DNA of 22,438 nt from a virus. The position numbers were made by a program, and so were the translations under genes. The stretch lies in IMG/VR virus record IMGVR_UViG_3300038429_000788, positions 1 to 22,438 of that record. One strand, 5' to 3'. Under the pieces are notes generated by a model. The model saw only the letters and a list, made by a program, of their open reading frames with translations. It searched no databases and had not been told where the DNA came from. Of this stretch, positions 13,833 to 21,067 are shown one piece after another (the first letter of the stretch is position 1; each line of letters begins with the position of its first letter).

Positions 13833-14717
13833 ATGGTGAAGAAGGCACGAAAGGCGAAGATCCTCAAATGGGATAAAGCGACCATTGATGAACGGGCGCG
13901 GATGCTCTGCGAGACATTGCCGGACAGGAAAATGGATCAGAAAAAGCTGAAAAGGCTCCTCGAGGTCGCCGCTTCCGATGATCAGGTCAAGCTCAAGGTC
14001 CTGCATAATGCAGTCATCAATTGCATCCGGGACTACAAGGACGAATCGACATCAGCAAAACTGAAAGACTGGCGGTCCGCTGAAGCCGCCCTGGACACAT
14101 TCATCGATGATCTCTGGGAAGAACATTTCAATGAGGGCGGCGAGACTCTTCCGAACCTTCTGGCCGTTGTAACTTATCTCGATACCCACGGATGGAAAAT
14201 CAAGAAATCTGCCGCCTATAAGCACCAGAAGGAAGGTAAGATTAGGCCGCAGAAGAACGGCGCCTTTCGCATCGTTGACATCGAAAAATATGCAGCGGCA
14301 TTTCTCAAGAGAACGGACTCCGGAAAAAAGCAGTCTGACATTCTGGAATCCATGCAGGAAGAAAGAATGCGTGCGGAAGTAGACAAGATAAAGGCTCAGG
14401 CCAGGCACTGGGATCTCAGGGAGAAAATCGCCGCCGGCAAATATGTGGACAAGGACACCTTCGAGCGAGAACTGACCAGGCGCGCCGCGGTCTTCAAAAA
14501 TGATATCGAAAGTTTTATTCGGTCGCAGGCCGGCGAGATCATCACCCAGACTGCCGGCGATCCGGAGCGAGCGCCTGACCTGATCGAATATCTTCTGGAC
14601 CGCACGGCGGACTGGCTGGATCGATATTCCGGCGACAAAGAATTCACCGTCCCGTTGCCGACCATGACATCGGCGGACGAGGAAAATGACCAAAACGAAG
14701 AGGATGAGGAAGGATGA
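13833..14717 (+). CDS. Terminase small subunit (Nu1-like)
   Basis: The 294-residue protein has a winged-helix-like region in its middle (about residues 108-165; LLAVVTYLDTHGWKIKKSAAYKHQKEGKIRP, then FRIVDIEKYAAAFL), as in Nu1-type small terminases, which bind the packaging site. A charged helical stretch follows (MQEERMRAEVDKIKAQARHWDLREKIAAGKYV), where the pattern of a helix ending in G-x-x-V is shared with many phage terminase small subunits. The N-terminal 100 residues are an extra, mostly helical extension of unknown role, so the protein is longer than lambda Nu1 (181 residues). The stop overlaps the start of the large subunit by four bases (ATGA). Assignment rests on the domain pattern and on this coupling. 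Confidence 0.82.
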   Translation: MVKKARKAKILKWDKATIDERARMLCETLPDRKMDQKKLKRLLEVAASDDQVKLKVLHNAVINCIRDYKDESTSAKLKDWRSAEAALDTFIDDLWEEHFNEGGETLPNLLAVVTYLDTHGWKIKKSAAYKHQKEGKIRPQKNGAFRIVDIEKYAAAFLKRTDSGKKQSDILESMQEERMRAEVDKIKAQARHWDLREKIAAGKYVDKDTFERELTRRAAVFKNDIESFIRSQAGEIITQTAGDPERAPDLIEYLLDRTADWLDRYSGDKEFTVPLPTMTSADEENDQNEEDEEG

Positions 14718-16654
14718 TAACCGCCGCCGCCCAAATTATAGCCGCCCCACCGCTCGAGGTCTTCACCTTCACGCCCGGCGAGCGCCGGGTCTTCAAGAAA
14801 AAGGAGAAGATCACGGTCTCAGAATGGGCGGAGAGATATCGGATCATCACTGATGGGCCCATGCCCGGGTTATGGCGTAATGACGTCACGCCCTATTCCA
14901 TCGGCCCCATGAACTGTTTCAATATCCCGTACATCCGGAAGGTGTTGCTTTGCTGGCCGCCGCAGACGTCGAAGACGCAGGTCGGATTCAATTGGCTGGG
15001 ATATGCGATGGAGCATGAGGCCATGTCGGTTATGTATATCATGCCGGACGAAAAACTTACAAAGCGCATCAGCAAGCGTCGCATCAGGCCGATGTTCAGG
15101 CAATCGCCGCGCCTGGCAGCAATCCTCAGTCATTGGAAAGACGATGTGACAGCTCTGTCCATTAATTGCATCAACGGCGCTGATCTGATGATGGTCTGGG
15201 CGACGTCGGCAGCGGAACTCAGTTCGGAGTCGGTGCCGGTTGTCATCGAGGACGAACGCGACAAGTACCCTGATTTTTCCGGTAAGGAAGCAGACCCCAA
15301 GGCGCTGGGTGAAATCCGGACGACGGCTTATCCGCATACATCAAAAATACTGGAGATGTCCACGCCGGTTTTGGAGACAGGGATAGTTGCCGACATCGAA
15401 GACGAGGCCGATCTGATTTATCATTACGGCGCTCGTTGCCCCATATGCTCTGAATATCAAAAAATGGAATTCGACAGTATTACATGGCCGAAGGATAAGC
15501 GGGATCCCCGGGAAATGAAAAGAATGAAGCTGGCGCATTATCAGTGCGCCGCATGCGGCATGCACTGGGATGATTACATGAGAAATAAGGCCGTGCGCGA
15601 CGGCCTGACGAATCCCGCTGCCTTTTATGGTTGGCTGCCGGACCGCGAGGTCGAGCGTCCGGAGGTCGTTGCCTTCCATCTATCATCCTGGTATTCGCCG
15701 TTCGTCTCGTTATCCACCGTCGCCGCGGCATTTCTCAGGGGACAGGATGATCCGAAAAAGCTCATGGTCTTCGTCACCCAGCACAAGGCCGAGGCCTGGA
15801 GAGAAACGATCATCCCGAAAAAGGAAAGCGGCGTTCTCGAGCATAAGACGGATATCCCCGCGGGAATCGTGCCCGCCTGGGCCGTTGCTCTCACCTGCGG
15901 GATCGATGTGCAGAAAAACGGATTCTGGTTTGTCGTCCGCGCATGGGACGCGGAGTTGAACAACAATCTCGTGCAATATGGCTATCTCACGACCTTTGCG
16001 GACGTGGAGGCACTGCTCTTCAATACACACTACCAGATTCAGAATTCTGAAGAGACCATGGGGATCTGGCGGGCGGGAATTGACACCGGCGGCGGCGATA
16101 CGGAAAGCAATGAATGGACGCGCACGGAGGAAATTTACCAGTGGCTGAGAAAGACCCAGCCCGGCAGAGTCTTTGGGACGAAAGGCGCCACACATACCCG
16201 CGGAATGCAGTTCAAACGGATCAAATTGAGCCGGATTGATGCCCTTCCCCGCTCTAATAAGCCCATTCCCGGCGGATTGGAGCTCCGCCTGCTCGACACG
16301 TCGCAATATAAGGCGCTCATTCATTGGCGCATGGAACGCAAAGAGGGCGAGTCTCAGCGCTTCTATCTCCATGCCGACACCGGCGTTGATTACGTGAAAC
16401 AGCTCCTCGCCGAGGAACTTGCACGGGACCGCAAGGGCAAAAGATACTGGAAGCAGACGAGCCGTGACAATCATCTTCTTGATTGCGAGGTAATAGCCGC
16501 CGCCTGCGCGGACAGCGAATGGTTGCCGTCATTGAAGATGCTGGCGACTCACCTGCAGCAGAGGAAGGCGAGGAAGGAAGAAGGCACTGAAAAACCGAAG
16601 GCGATGACGTCAAACTGGATGCATAAAGGCCCTGGTAGTTGGAAGATTAAATAA
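14714..16654 (+). CDS. Terminase large subunit (GpA family)
   Basis: The 646-residue protein is the packaging motor and nuclease. The ATPase part has a deviant Walker A, WPPQTSKT (K87), as is usual in GpA-type terminases, and an acidic Walker B-like segment VVIEDERDKYPD (176-187), followed by the coupling-like TAYPHTSKILEMSTP. A cysteine cluster (CPICSEYQ, about 243, and CAACGMHW, about 277) fits a zinc-binding insertion of the family. The nuclease domain starts at about 395 with CGIDVQKNGFW (D398) and ends with DCEVIAAACAD. Length and order match lambda gpA (641 residues). It is coupled to the small subunit by a four-base overlap, and its stop overlaps the next gene by one base. Confidence 0.95.
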   Translation: MITAAAQIIAAPPLEVFTFTPGERRVFKKKEKITVSEWAERYRIITDGPMPGLWRNDVTPYSIGPMNCFNIPYIRKVLLCWPPQTSKTQVGFNWLGYAMEHEAMSVMYIMPDEKLTKRISKRRIRPMFRQSPRLAAILSHWKDDVTALSINCINGADLMMVWATSAAELSSESVPVVIEDERDKYPDFSGKEADPKALGEIRTTAYPHTSKILEMSTPVLETGIVADIEDEADLIYHYGARCPICSEYQKMEFDSITWPKDKRDPREMKRMKLAHYQCAACGMHWDDYMRNKAVRDGLTNPAAFYGWLPDREVERPEVVAFHLSSWYSPFVSLSTVAAAFLRGQDDPKKLMVFVTQHKAEAWRETIIPKKESGVLEHKTDIPAGIVPAWAVALTCGIDVQKNGFWFVVRAWDAELNNNLVQYGYLTTFADVEALLFNTHYQIQNSEETMGIWRAGIDTGGGDTESNEWTRTEEIYQWLRKTQPGRVFGTKGATHTRGMQFKRIKLSRIDALPRSNKPIPGGLELRLLDTSQYKALIHWRMERKEGESQRFYLHADTGVDYVKQLLAEELARDRKGKRYWKQTSRDNHLLDCEVIAAACADSEWLPSLKMLATHLQQRKARKEEGTEKPKAMTSNWMHKGPGSWKIK

Positions 16655-16890
16655 TGAGCGGACAGATCAAAAGAATTCTCACGTCAAAGCAAGCCATAAT
16701 GGATCACATTACCGACGTCAGCGGCGAGACGTGCACGGAATATATGTTCAGAAAATATGTCAAGCGCGGCATGCCGGCGCGTTACGAAGATAATCGATGG
16801 CTCGCGCATGTGGAAAATATCGACGCCTGGTTTAAGAAATACACATGCGTAACGATGCAGGGACAAATGGATCAGATAGAAGCCGAATGA
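16654..16890 (+). CDS. Small winged-helix-like protein after the terminase
   Basis: The 78-residue protein begins on the last base of the terminase stop codon. It has the sequence pattern of a small MerR/excisionase-like winged helix: a first helix SKQAIMDHITDVSG, then a helix TEYMFRKYVKRGMPAR and a wing DNRWLAHVENIDAWFKKY, in which an invariant-type turn and a strand ending in the dipeptide NI before the last helix resemble phage head-proximal DNA-binding proteins. In lambda-like phages the position after gpA is taken by gpW, a head-completion protein; this sequence is not recognisably gpW. It is the last gene with a clear phage character before the cargo region. Function is unproven. Confidence 0.65.
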   Translation: MSGQIKRILTSKQAIMDHITDVSGETCTEYMFRKYVKRGMPARYEDNRWLAHVENIDAWFKKYTCVTMQGQMDQIEAE

Positions 16891-16935
16891 ATCTTGCGGA
16901 ACAATACGGATGTATTTTTTTAGGAGTTGTAATCT

Positions 16936-17004
16936 ATGATAAAAGAGTCTATGTTAGACTCAGTCAAGAGCGATCGGCTAAAGCTTTTATATAGACCGGT
17001 ATAA
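16936..17004 (+). CDS. Possible 22-residue leader peptide
   Basis: A 22-codon frame (MIKESMLDSVKSDRLKLLYRPV) starts nine bases after TAGGAG, a fair binding site, in the 177-base gap between the terminase block and the ATPase gene. The stop codon falls within the TATAAT hexamer at 17000. It is too short for homology reasoning. It could be a small peptide, a leader for the ATPase, or a chance frame. Confidence 0.25.
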   Translation: MIKESMLDSVKSDRLKLLYRPV

Positions 17005-17005
17005 T
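17000..17005 (+). promoter_or_regulatory. Candidate -10 element for the ATPase gene
   Basis: A perfect TATAAT lies 62 bases before the ATPase start. The matching -35 position (about 16977-16982, GCTAAA-like) is poor, so the promoter is only a candidate. A separate promoter here would fit the change from phage core to cargo. Confidence 0.35.
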
Positions 17006-17067
17006 TACTGTTCGACGAAAACATTTAAAAAGCCAGCACCTTTGGGGAGGCAAGGAGGGACTAAGCG

Positions 17068-18648
17068 ATGTCGTCAGTGTTAAACTCGGCTGAAATGGGT
17101 ATGCTATTGAACCTTGTAGAAGAAGCAGCGCGGTCCACGAAAGAAGGGGTGAAACATTTCGTTGAGCCAGCCCCTGGCACCCTCCAACGATCGACGAGTA
17201 AAAGGCATCACATTGTATTCGGCAGGCGCGGGTCTGGGAAGTCGAGCCTCTTGCACAAAGCGGCGGCGGATTTGACCATCGATCGACGCCCCATTGCCCA
17301 CGTCAATTTAGAGGCGTTTAAGGGTCACAGTTACCCAGACGTCTTGTTAAGTGTCCTTATTGCAAGCTTCACAGGATTCAAGAAATGGATGGATTCAGCA
17401 GCTGTCCATCCGTCCACGCGTACATCATTCTGGAATAAATTATTTGGGACGGCCCCCAAGCGCCCCTCTTTCAACCACAGAGAGGCCTCTGAACTATCTG
17501 CGGCACTGGGTAAGCAGATTGACGCCCTCACGCAAGAACTTCACAGAACTGACGAGTCAGATCTGACCGTGCGGGCCGGATTAGAGGCCAATGAGAAAGA
17601 TTCGGCTGGGCTAAAGAGCAAAATTGGCGGAGGTGGCGTATCCGTTGAAGCCAATGCTGCATTCGAAGTCAGTCAAAAGCACAAAGAGGAAATTGAAGAA
17701 AAATTCAAAAGACAGAAGATCGAATTCTTACTTCGGCACATTATGGAATATCAGAGTCTGTTTCTTCGCCTTGGCGAGTTGTCAGATGGTGACGCTTACC
17801 TATTTCTAGACGACCTCTACCATATTCGGCGTATAGATCAACCGCGGGTAATGGACTATTTTCACCGGCTTGCAAAAGATCACAATCTGTGGCTCAAGAT
17901 TGGGACGATCCGGCATAGAACACGTTGGTATTTACACGGAGACCCTCCAATCGGAATGAAACTCGGCGATGACGCAGACGAGGTTGATCTTGATCTCACT
18001 TTGGAGAAGTATTCTCTTGCGAAGGAATTCCTTTCAAAAATCCTAAATAGCTTTGCCTCCGAGGCAGGTGTGTCGCCTCTTAAATCGTGTCTTACAGATG
18101 GTGCACAGGATAGGCTTGTACTGGCAAGCGGGGGTGTCGCAAGAGACTTTCTCTCAATATTTAGGCGATCAGTAAATGTTGCACGTGAGAGACGAGGAGG
18201 GCATAGAGGCGAGAAAGTGGGTGTCGAGGATGTGAATATGGCAGCAGGTGAATATGATTCTTCAAAGAGGGAAGAATTCAAGAGAGATACTCTAGACGAT
18301 GGGGTCAACTTGGAAAGTGAATTTCACAAACTCCGTGACTTTTGTTTATATAAAAATACTAACTGTTTCCTCTTAGACAAAGAAGAAAGCGGCCCCGAGG
18401 TGGATTTAATCCACGAGCTTGTTGATCTCAAGCTGATCCATTTGGTGAGGTCAAGAGTAACCGTAAGTGGTCGTGCCGGGAAAATATACGAGGCATACAT
18501 GCTCGATTTGAGTCAGTATTCTGGTGCACGTAAGCGAAGAGAACTGAGAATCGTGGAGTTTTGGAAACCATCCTCTCAAGAGGCACTTCGTAAAAAATCA
18601 CTGATCTACTCCGCATGTACTTCTGCGGCATCCTGGCATCAAACCTGA
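17068..18648 (+). CDS. P-loop ATPase with coiled-coil insertion, cargo candidate
   Basis: The 526-residue protein has Walker A GRRGSGKS (52-59) and Walker B YLFLDD (244-249), with DLYH following, and the sequence LKIGTIRHRTRWY at the next strand (a sensor-like position). Between the two Walker motifs lies an unusual insertion (about 120-225) of mostly charged helix, including a GGGG hinge. The C-terminal third (about 410-500) reads like winged-helix modules (VDLIHELVDLKLIHLVRS). This is the general look of AAA/STAND-type ATPases found in accessory and defence regions, but I know no named system for it. AAGGAGGG lies eight bases before the start. Its position directly after terminase, where a portal gene is expected, marks it as cargo. 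No nuclease domain is visible in it. Confidence 0.8.
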   Translation: MSSVLNSAEMGMLLNLVEEAARSTKEGVKHFVEPAPGTLQRSTSKRHHIVFGRRGSGKSSLLHKAAADLTIDRRPIAHVNLEAFKGHSYPDVLLSVLIASFTGFKKWMDSAAVHPSTRTSFWNKLFGTAPKRPSFNHREASELSAALGKQIDALTQELHRTDESDLTVRAGLEANEKDSAGLKSKIGGGGVSVEANAAFEVSQKHKEEIEEKFKRQKIEFLLRHIMEYQSLFLRLGELSDGDAYLFLDDLYHIRRIDQPRVMDYFHRLAKDHNLWLKIGTIRHRTRWYLHGDPPIGMKLGDDADEVDLDLTLEKYSLAKEFLSKILNSFASEAGVSPLKSCLTDGAQDRLVLASGGVARDFLSIFRRSVNVARERRGGHRGEKVGVEDVNMAAGEYDSSKREEFKRDTLDDGVNLESEFHKLRDFCLYKNTNCFLLDKEESGPEVDLIHELVDLKLIHLVRSRVTVSGRAGKIYEAYMLDLSQYSGARKRRELRIVEFWKPSSQEALRKKSLIYSACTSAASWHQT

Positions 18649-18787
18649 CGCTCTGCCTGACTCTCTCCGTCGCTGCCGCTTCGTTGCTCACAGGTGAGTT
18701 CGTCGTTATATCTTTCAAATAGTTATCATTGATACTCAATATTAATTCCGAGTGAGGACGTGTAGGTGTTAACAATAAATTAAAATG

Positions 18788-18828
18788 AACCATTTTCCTG
18801 ATGGTGAGCCTACCCGGGATCATCCGGG
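18788..18828 (+). repeat. Flanking direct repeat, left copy, with two hairpins and tRNA-end likeness
   Basis: Bases 18788-18816 match 21029-21057 at 25 of 29 positions. The unit begins with a hairpin, ACCAT/ATGGT (18789-18805), followed by a second, CCCGG/CCGGG with a 6-base loop (18813-18828). The right copy has a short hairpin at the same offset with different stem bases. On the minus strand this copy reads CCCGG-ATGATC-CCGGG, then TAGGCTC, A, CCA, the spacing of a tRNA T-arm and acceptor end except for one missing loop base. It agrees with the tRNA-Lys fragment at 7451-7496 in the blocks GGTGAGCC, CCGGGATC and CCGG. Confidence 0.65.
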
Positions 18829-18865
18829 GCACAGCAGCGAGAAGGGTTCAATAACTGAAAAGAAC

Positions 18866-18915
18866 TTGACATATCCGTTAAAGTTGTTTACAGGCATTGC
18901 CGATTTATGTTATTG
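18866..18915 (+). promoter_or_regulatory. Candidate promoter of the HEPN unit
   Basis: A perfect TTGACA (18866-18871) is followed at 17 bases only by TACAGG. An overlapping choice is TTTACA (18887-18892) with TTATTG at 17 bases (18910-18915). Either could drive the gene at 18971. The position between the left repeat and the first gene would keep the promoter inside the repeat-bounded unit. Confidence 0.4.
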
Positions 18916-18970
18916 AGAATGTGAACATGCACAGTTCGGTCATATCAAATTCTTAGAAAGCGTCATTACG

Positions 18971-19627
18971 ATGAAATTGGATAGGCCCCAGACTAATGTT
19001 TCGGTTGTGGCGCGTCAATTCAATCCGTCAATCATCACACAACACTGGCTCATAAAGAATGGAATACTTTTAGAACCGGATTTCAATCCTGAGTGCGTGT
19101 TCTCTCCTGTTGTAGCAGACGTCAGGACTAAGGAATTCAATTTCATTGTCGTGCCAGAGAGGTTGCAATTTATCCCTAATGTTGATGATACCGACGCTGA
19201 GTGTCGTATAATAGTATCAAAGGTTGGGAGAATAATTGAACTGTTGCCCGAGACCCCTTTCGTTGCAGTTGGCATGAACTTCCTGTGGTTCATAGATCTG
19301 GAGTCTGAGCCGCAAACCAGAATAAGCCGAAAGCTGTTTTTCAGAGACGGTTCTAATCTCTACAAAAAATTCGATGCTGAGGATGCGCAGTTCGGCGCTT
19401 ACATGAGCAAGGAAGTTATTGGCTGCCGTTTACGCTTAAACATAAAACCAGTTATCTTGACTATCGAGAATGAGCAAAGCCCTAGACTACAGTTTTCATT
19501 CAATTTTCATCTTGATCTTCCGAATGATGAAAAGGTTTCGGCTATCAAGGATTTCTTACCGAATTGGATAAAGGCGAAAACATTGACACGCGAAATCGCG
19601 GAATGTGCTATTCAGGAGGCAATGTGA
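18971..19627 (+). CDS. Uncharacterised protein A of the three-gene HEPN unit
   Basis: I do not recognise this 218-residue protein. It looks like a compact alpha/beta domain: successive predicted strands (FSPVVADVRTKEFNFIVVP, RLQFIPN, PFVAVGMNFLWFIDL) and a strand-rich C-terminal half (GCRLRLNIKPVILTIEN, LQFSFNFHLDLP), closing with a helix (TREIAECAIQEAM). There is no signal peptide, membrane helix, nucleotide-binding loop or obvious metal-ligand cluster. The ATG has only a weak site (AGAAAG) upstream. The stop codon overlaps the next start by one base (TGATG), so it is coupled to protein B. The strand pattern resembles proteins that accompany toxins or restriction-like systems, but this is only an impression. 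Antitoxin, sensor or structural partner roles are all possible. Confidence 0.75.
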   Translation: MKLDRPQTNVSVVARQFNPSIITQHWLIKNGILLEPDFNPECVFSPVVADVRTKEFNFIVVPERLQFIPNVDDTDAECRIIVSKVGRIIELLPETPFVAVGMNFLWFIDLESEPQTRISRKLFFRDGSNLYKKFDAEDAQFGAYMSKEVIGCRLRLNIKPVILTIENEQSPRLQFSFNFHLDLPNDEKVSAIKDFLPNWIKAKTLTREIAECAIQEAM

Positions 19628-20310
19628 TGGAATCGAGCGAGACCCTTCTTCAATGGAAACTAAGCGATCCCCTTACTCTGCTGGACGCTTTCTCAATTGC
19701 AAAGATTGGTGAGACAAAGACGCGCATATCTACACGAAGCCTAGTCCCGGACATGATTTTGCATGAATCAGCAAACACTGCCACCTTCCGCATCGTCGAG
19801 TGGTTTGACTTTACAAAAGAGAAGAATGTAGACGACACTGTTTTAAGAAGCCTCAAAGCGTTTGTTTTGACAAAGATACCGACCAATTCCGCAAGAGCAT
19901 TTATGCATTCATTTGTTGGTCATCCAGCTTATGAATCATGGGCGTCGCTCAAGAAAGATGAAATTGATGAATTGAGAGATATTGCAATAAGAAGTCTCTA
20001 TGATAGCATGGATATTGGGGTTGAACTTTCTGGCGAAGTGCTCAGGTTCAGCTATCAATACAAGCTGATGGAGCATATCAAAACTTCAGCTGACCTGATA
20101 AGACGATGTTTTACTTCTCATGAAGAAATTTCAGCGGAATTGATGGAAGACACAGAAACCGATGAGATATGGGTTGTCCTCAATATCTTTGTCAGAGGTG
20201 AAACTAATCAAATACTAGACATGTATGACGAGTATACGAGAGAATGGATAGCCAAAGTCCCTTGGCCAGCATGTTCCAGAGTAAGAATCTCGTACTATCC
20301 CGTTGAATGA
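19627..20310 (+). CDS. Uncharacterised protein B of the three-gene HEPN unit
   Basis: The 227-residue product is not recognised by name. The ATG at 19627 shares its A with the stop of protein A and has CAGGAGG six bases upstream; a frame open from 19564 would overlap protein A and is not supported. The N-terminal half mixes helices and strands (LTLLDAFSIAKIG, ATFRIVEWFDFTKE); the middle is helical (DELRDIAIRSLYDSMDIG); the C-terminus (DEIWVVLNIFVRGETNQILDMYDEYTREWIAKVPWPACSRVRISY) has a strand, a helix and a closing strand, a pattern I associate with uncharacterised proteins found beside HEPN genes. No nucleotidyltransferase GSxxxG motif is present, so this is not the usual MNT partner. Start and stop are tightly coupled to both neighbours. 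Confidence 0.75.
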   Translation: MESSETLLQWKLSDPLTLLDAFSIAKIGETKTRISTRSLVPDMILHESANTATFRIVEWFDFTKEKNVDDTVLRSLKAFVLTKIPTNSARAFMHSFVGHPAYESWASLKKDEIDELRDIAIRSLYDSMDIGVELSGEVLRFSYQYKLMEHIKTSADLIRRCFTSHEEISAELMEDTETDEIWVVLNIFVRGETNQILDMYDEYTREWIAKVPWPACSRVRISYYPVE

Positions 20311-20311
20311 A

Positions 20312-20764
20312 ATGGACCCACGCGATTTCCAACTGGTAGCGGCTAAACTGGCGTTGAGCAAGACACCCGCCGAGTTCAGATCATCAATTAGCCGTGCCTA
20401 CTACGCAGCTCTTCACGTCAGTGCTGAAATCCTCAATGACATCGGCATACCTGTAGAAAAGGGCATACGCTGTCATCAGTCTGTCATCACTTGTCTACAC
20501 AATAGCAAGGACGAAGAGCTTGCAAAGATCGGCTCACAATTGGACGATGTTAGAAGTGATAGACTCAAAGCAGATTATCACTTGGATGATAGGAAGATTG
20601 CTACGCCAGAAAAAGCGAAGGCAACTGTCTCTCAGACTAGCAGAATGATAGCTATTTTGGATTCCTGTAAGAGTGGAAACCCAGAGCGCAAGAAGAAGCT
20701 TAGACAAAGCATCAAAGAATATCAGAATAAAATACAGCCACTTCAAAGTAACAGGTCCCTTTAA
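20312..20764 (+). CDS. HEPN-domain protein, UPF0332-like
   Basis: The 150-residue protein matches the UPF0332/HEPN pattern: FRSSISRAYYAALH (residues 22-35), in which the SRAYYA box is the family hallmark, a histidine H55 at the start of the next helix (GIRCHQSVI), and R84-x5-H90 in DRLKADYHLDD, equivalent to the R-x4-6-H motif of HEPN ribonucleases and to the R-x2-ADY motif of UPF0332. Many HEPN proteins are RNases of toxin-antitoxin, abortive-infection or CRISPR systems; others are non-catalytic, so activity is not assured. The ATG at 20312 follows the stop of protein B by one base; a TTG at 20303 would add three residues and overlap it. No binding site is evident, so translation probably depends on coupling. 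The C-terminal 40 residues are basic. Confidence 0.82.
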   Translation: MDPRDFQLVAAKLALSKTPAEFRSSISRAYYAALHVSAEILNDIGIPVEKGIRCHQSVITCLHNSKDEELAKIGSQLDDVRSDRLKADYHLDDRKIATPEKAKATVSQTSRMIAILDSCKSGNPERKKKLRQSIKEYQNKIQPLQSNRSL

Positions 20765-20884
20765 CATTTTGTTGGCACCCAAGAAAGTCAAAAGGTCATA
20801 ATAGAGCCTCTCAATCAGCAAGTTACTGTATGAGACAGGAGACACCAAAATCTTCGTTTCAATCCGATTTGATATTTTAATAAT

Positions 20885-20970
20885 CGGTGCGTGGTGGAAC
20901 TGGTAGACACACCGACCTGCGAAGTCGGGGAGGGTTTTCCCTCGTGTGGGTTCGAATCCCACCGCAAAAG
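20885..20970 (+). tRNA. tRNA-Leu-type (class II) tRNA-like sequence with GCG anticodon and defective acceptor stem
   Basis: The sequence folds as a class II tRNA: TG (20892-20893), a leucine-type D-arm GTGGAACTGGTAGACAC, an anticodon stem CCGAC/GTCGG (20912-20928) with loop CTGCGAA, a long variable arm GGAGGG-TTTT-CCCTC, and a perfect T-arm GTGGG-TTCGAAT-CCCAC (20946-20962). The anticodon would be GCG, which reads arginine CGC, not leucine. The acceptor strands CGGTGCG and CGCAAAA pair at only four of seven positions, and no CCA follows. It is therefore either a decayed or recombined tRNA, or a specialised phage tRNA-like RNA. The T-arm and D-arm are too well preserved for chance. Confidence 0.65.
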
Positions 20971-21000
20971 CATTTCACATGAGCATGGGATGTTTTTGCG
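20963..21000 (+). other. Long hairpin competing with the tRNA-like acceptor end
   Basis: CGCAAAAGCAT (20963-20973) pairs with ATGTTTTTGCG (20990-21000) over 11 positions, including one G-T, around a 16-base loop. The left arm is exactly the 3' acceptor strand of the tRNA-like sequence. No run of T follows, so it is not a clear terminator. Confidence 0.6.
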
Positions 21001-21028
21001 AGGAGATTGGACTTGCTACCGGCGATAA

Positions 21029-21067
21029 AACCATTTTCCGGATGGTGAACCCACCTGCCTTATCAGG
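21029..21067 (+). repeat. Flanking direct repeat, right copy
   Basis: Bases 21029-21057 match 18788-18816 at 25 of 29 positions, with the hairpin ACCAT/ATGGT (21030-21046) intact. The second hairpin at the same offset is CCTG/CAGG (21054-21067), different in sequence from the left copy but formed at the same place. Together the copies enclose the three-gene HEPN unit and the tRNA-like sequence. Confidence 0.6.

Larger units (their letters stand above)
18649..18970. other. Gap between the ATPase and the HEPN unit
   Basis: This 322-base gap has no convincing gene. It contains the left copy of the flanking repeat (18788-18828), a TTGACA hexamer at 18866 and, just after the ATPase stop, a pyrimidine-rich stretch (about 18655-18700) with no clear structure. 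Composition turns AT-rich around 18710-18790. Confidence 0.6.

Noticed and set aside
13125-14006. Antisense frame of 293 codons across the methyltransferase and terminase
   Set aside because: It covers conserved motifs of two well-supported + strand genes and has no recognisable domain; a shadow of codon bias.
15710-16474. Antisense frame of 254 codons opposite the large terminase
   Set aside because: Shadow of a gene with clear nuclease and ATPase motifs on the other strand.
18640-18715. Possible integron attC-like site after the ATPase gene
   Set aside because: The segment ends in CGTCGTTATAT, a little like an attC end, but I could not find a matching inverted simple site at its start or a good imperfect hairpin.
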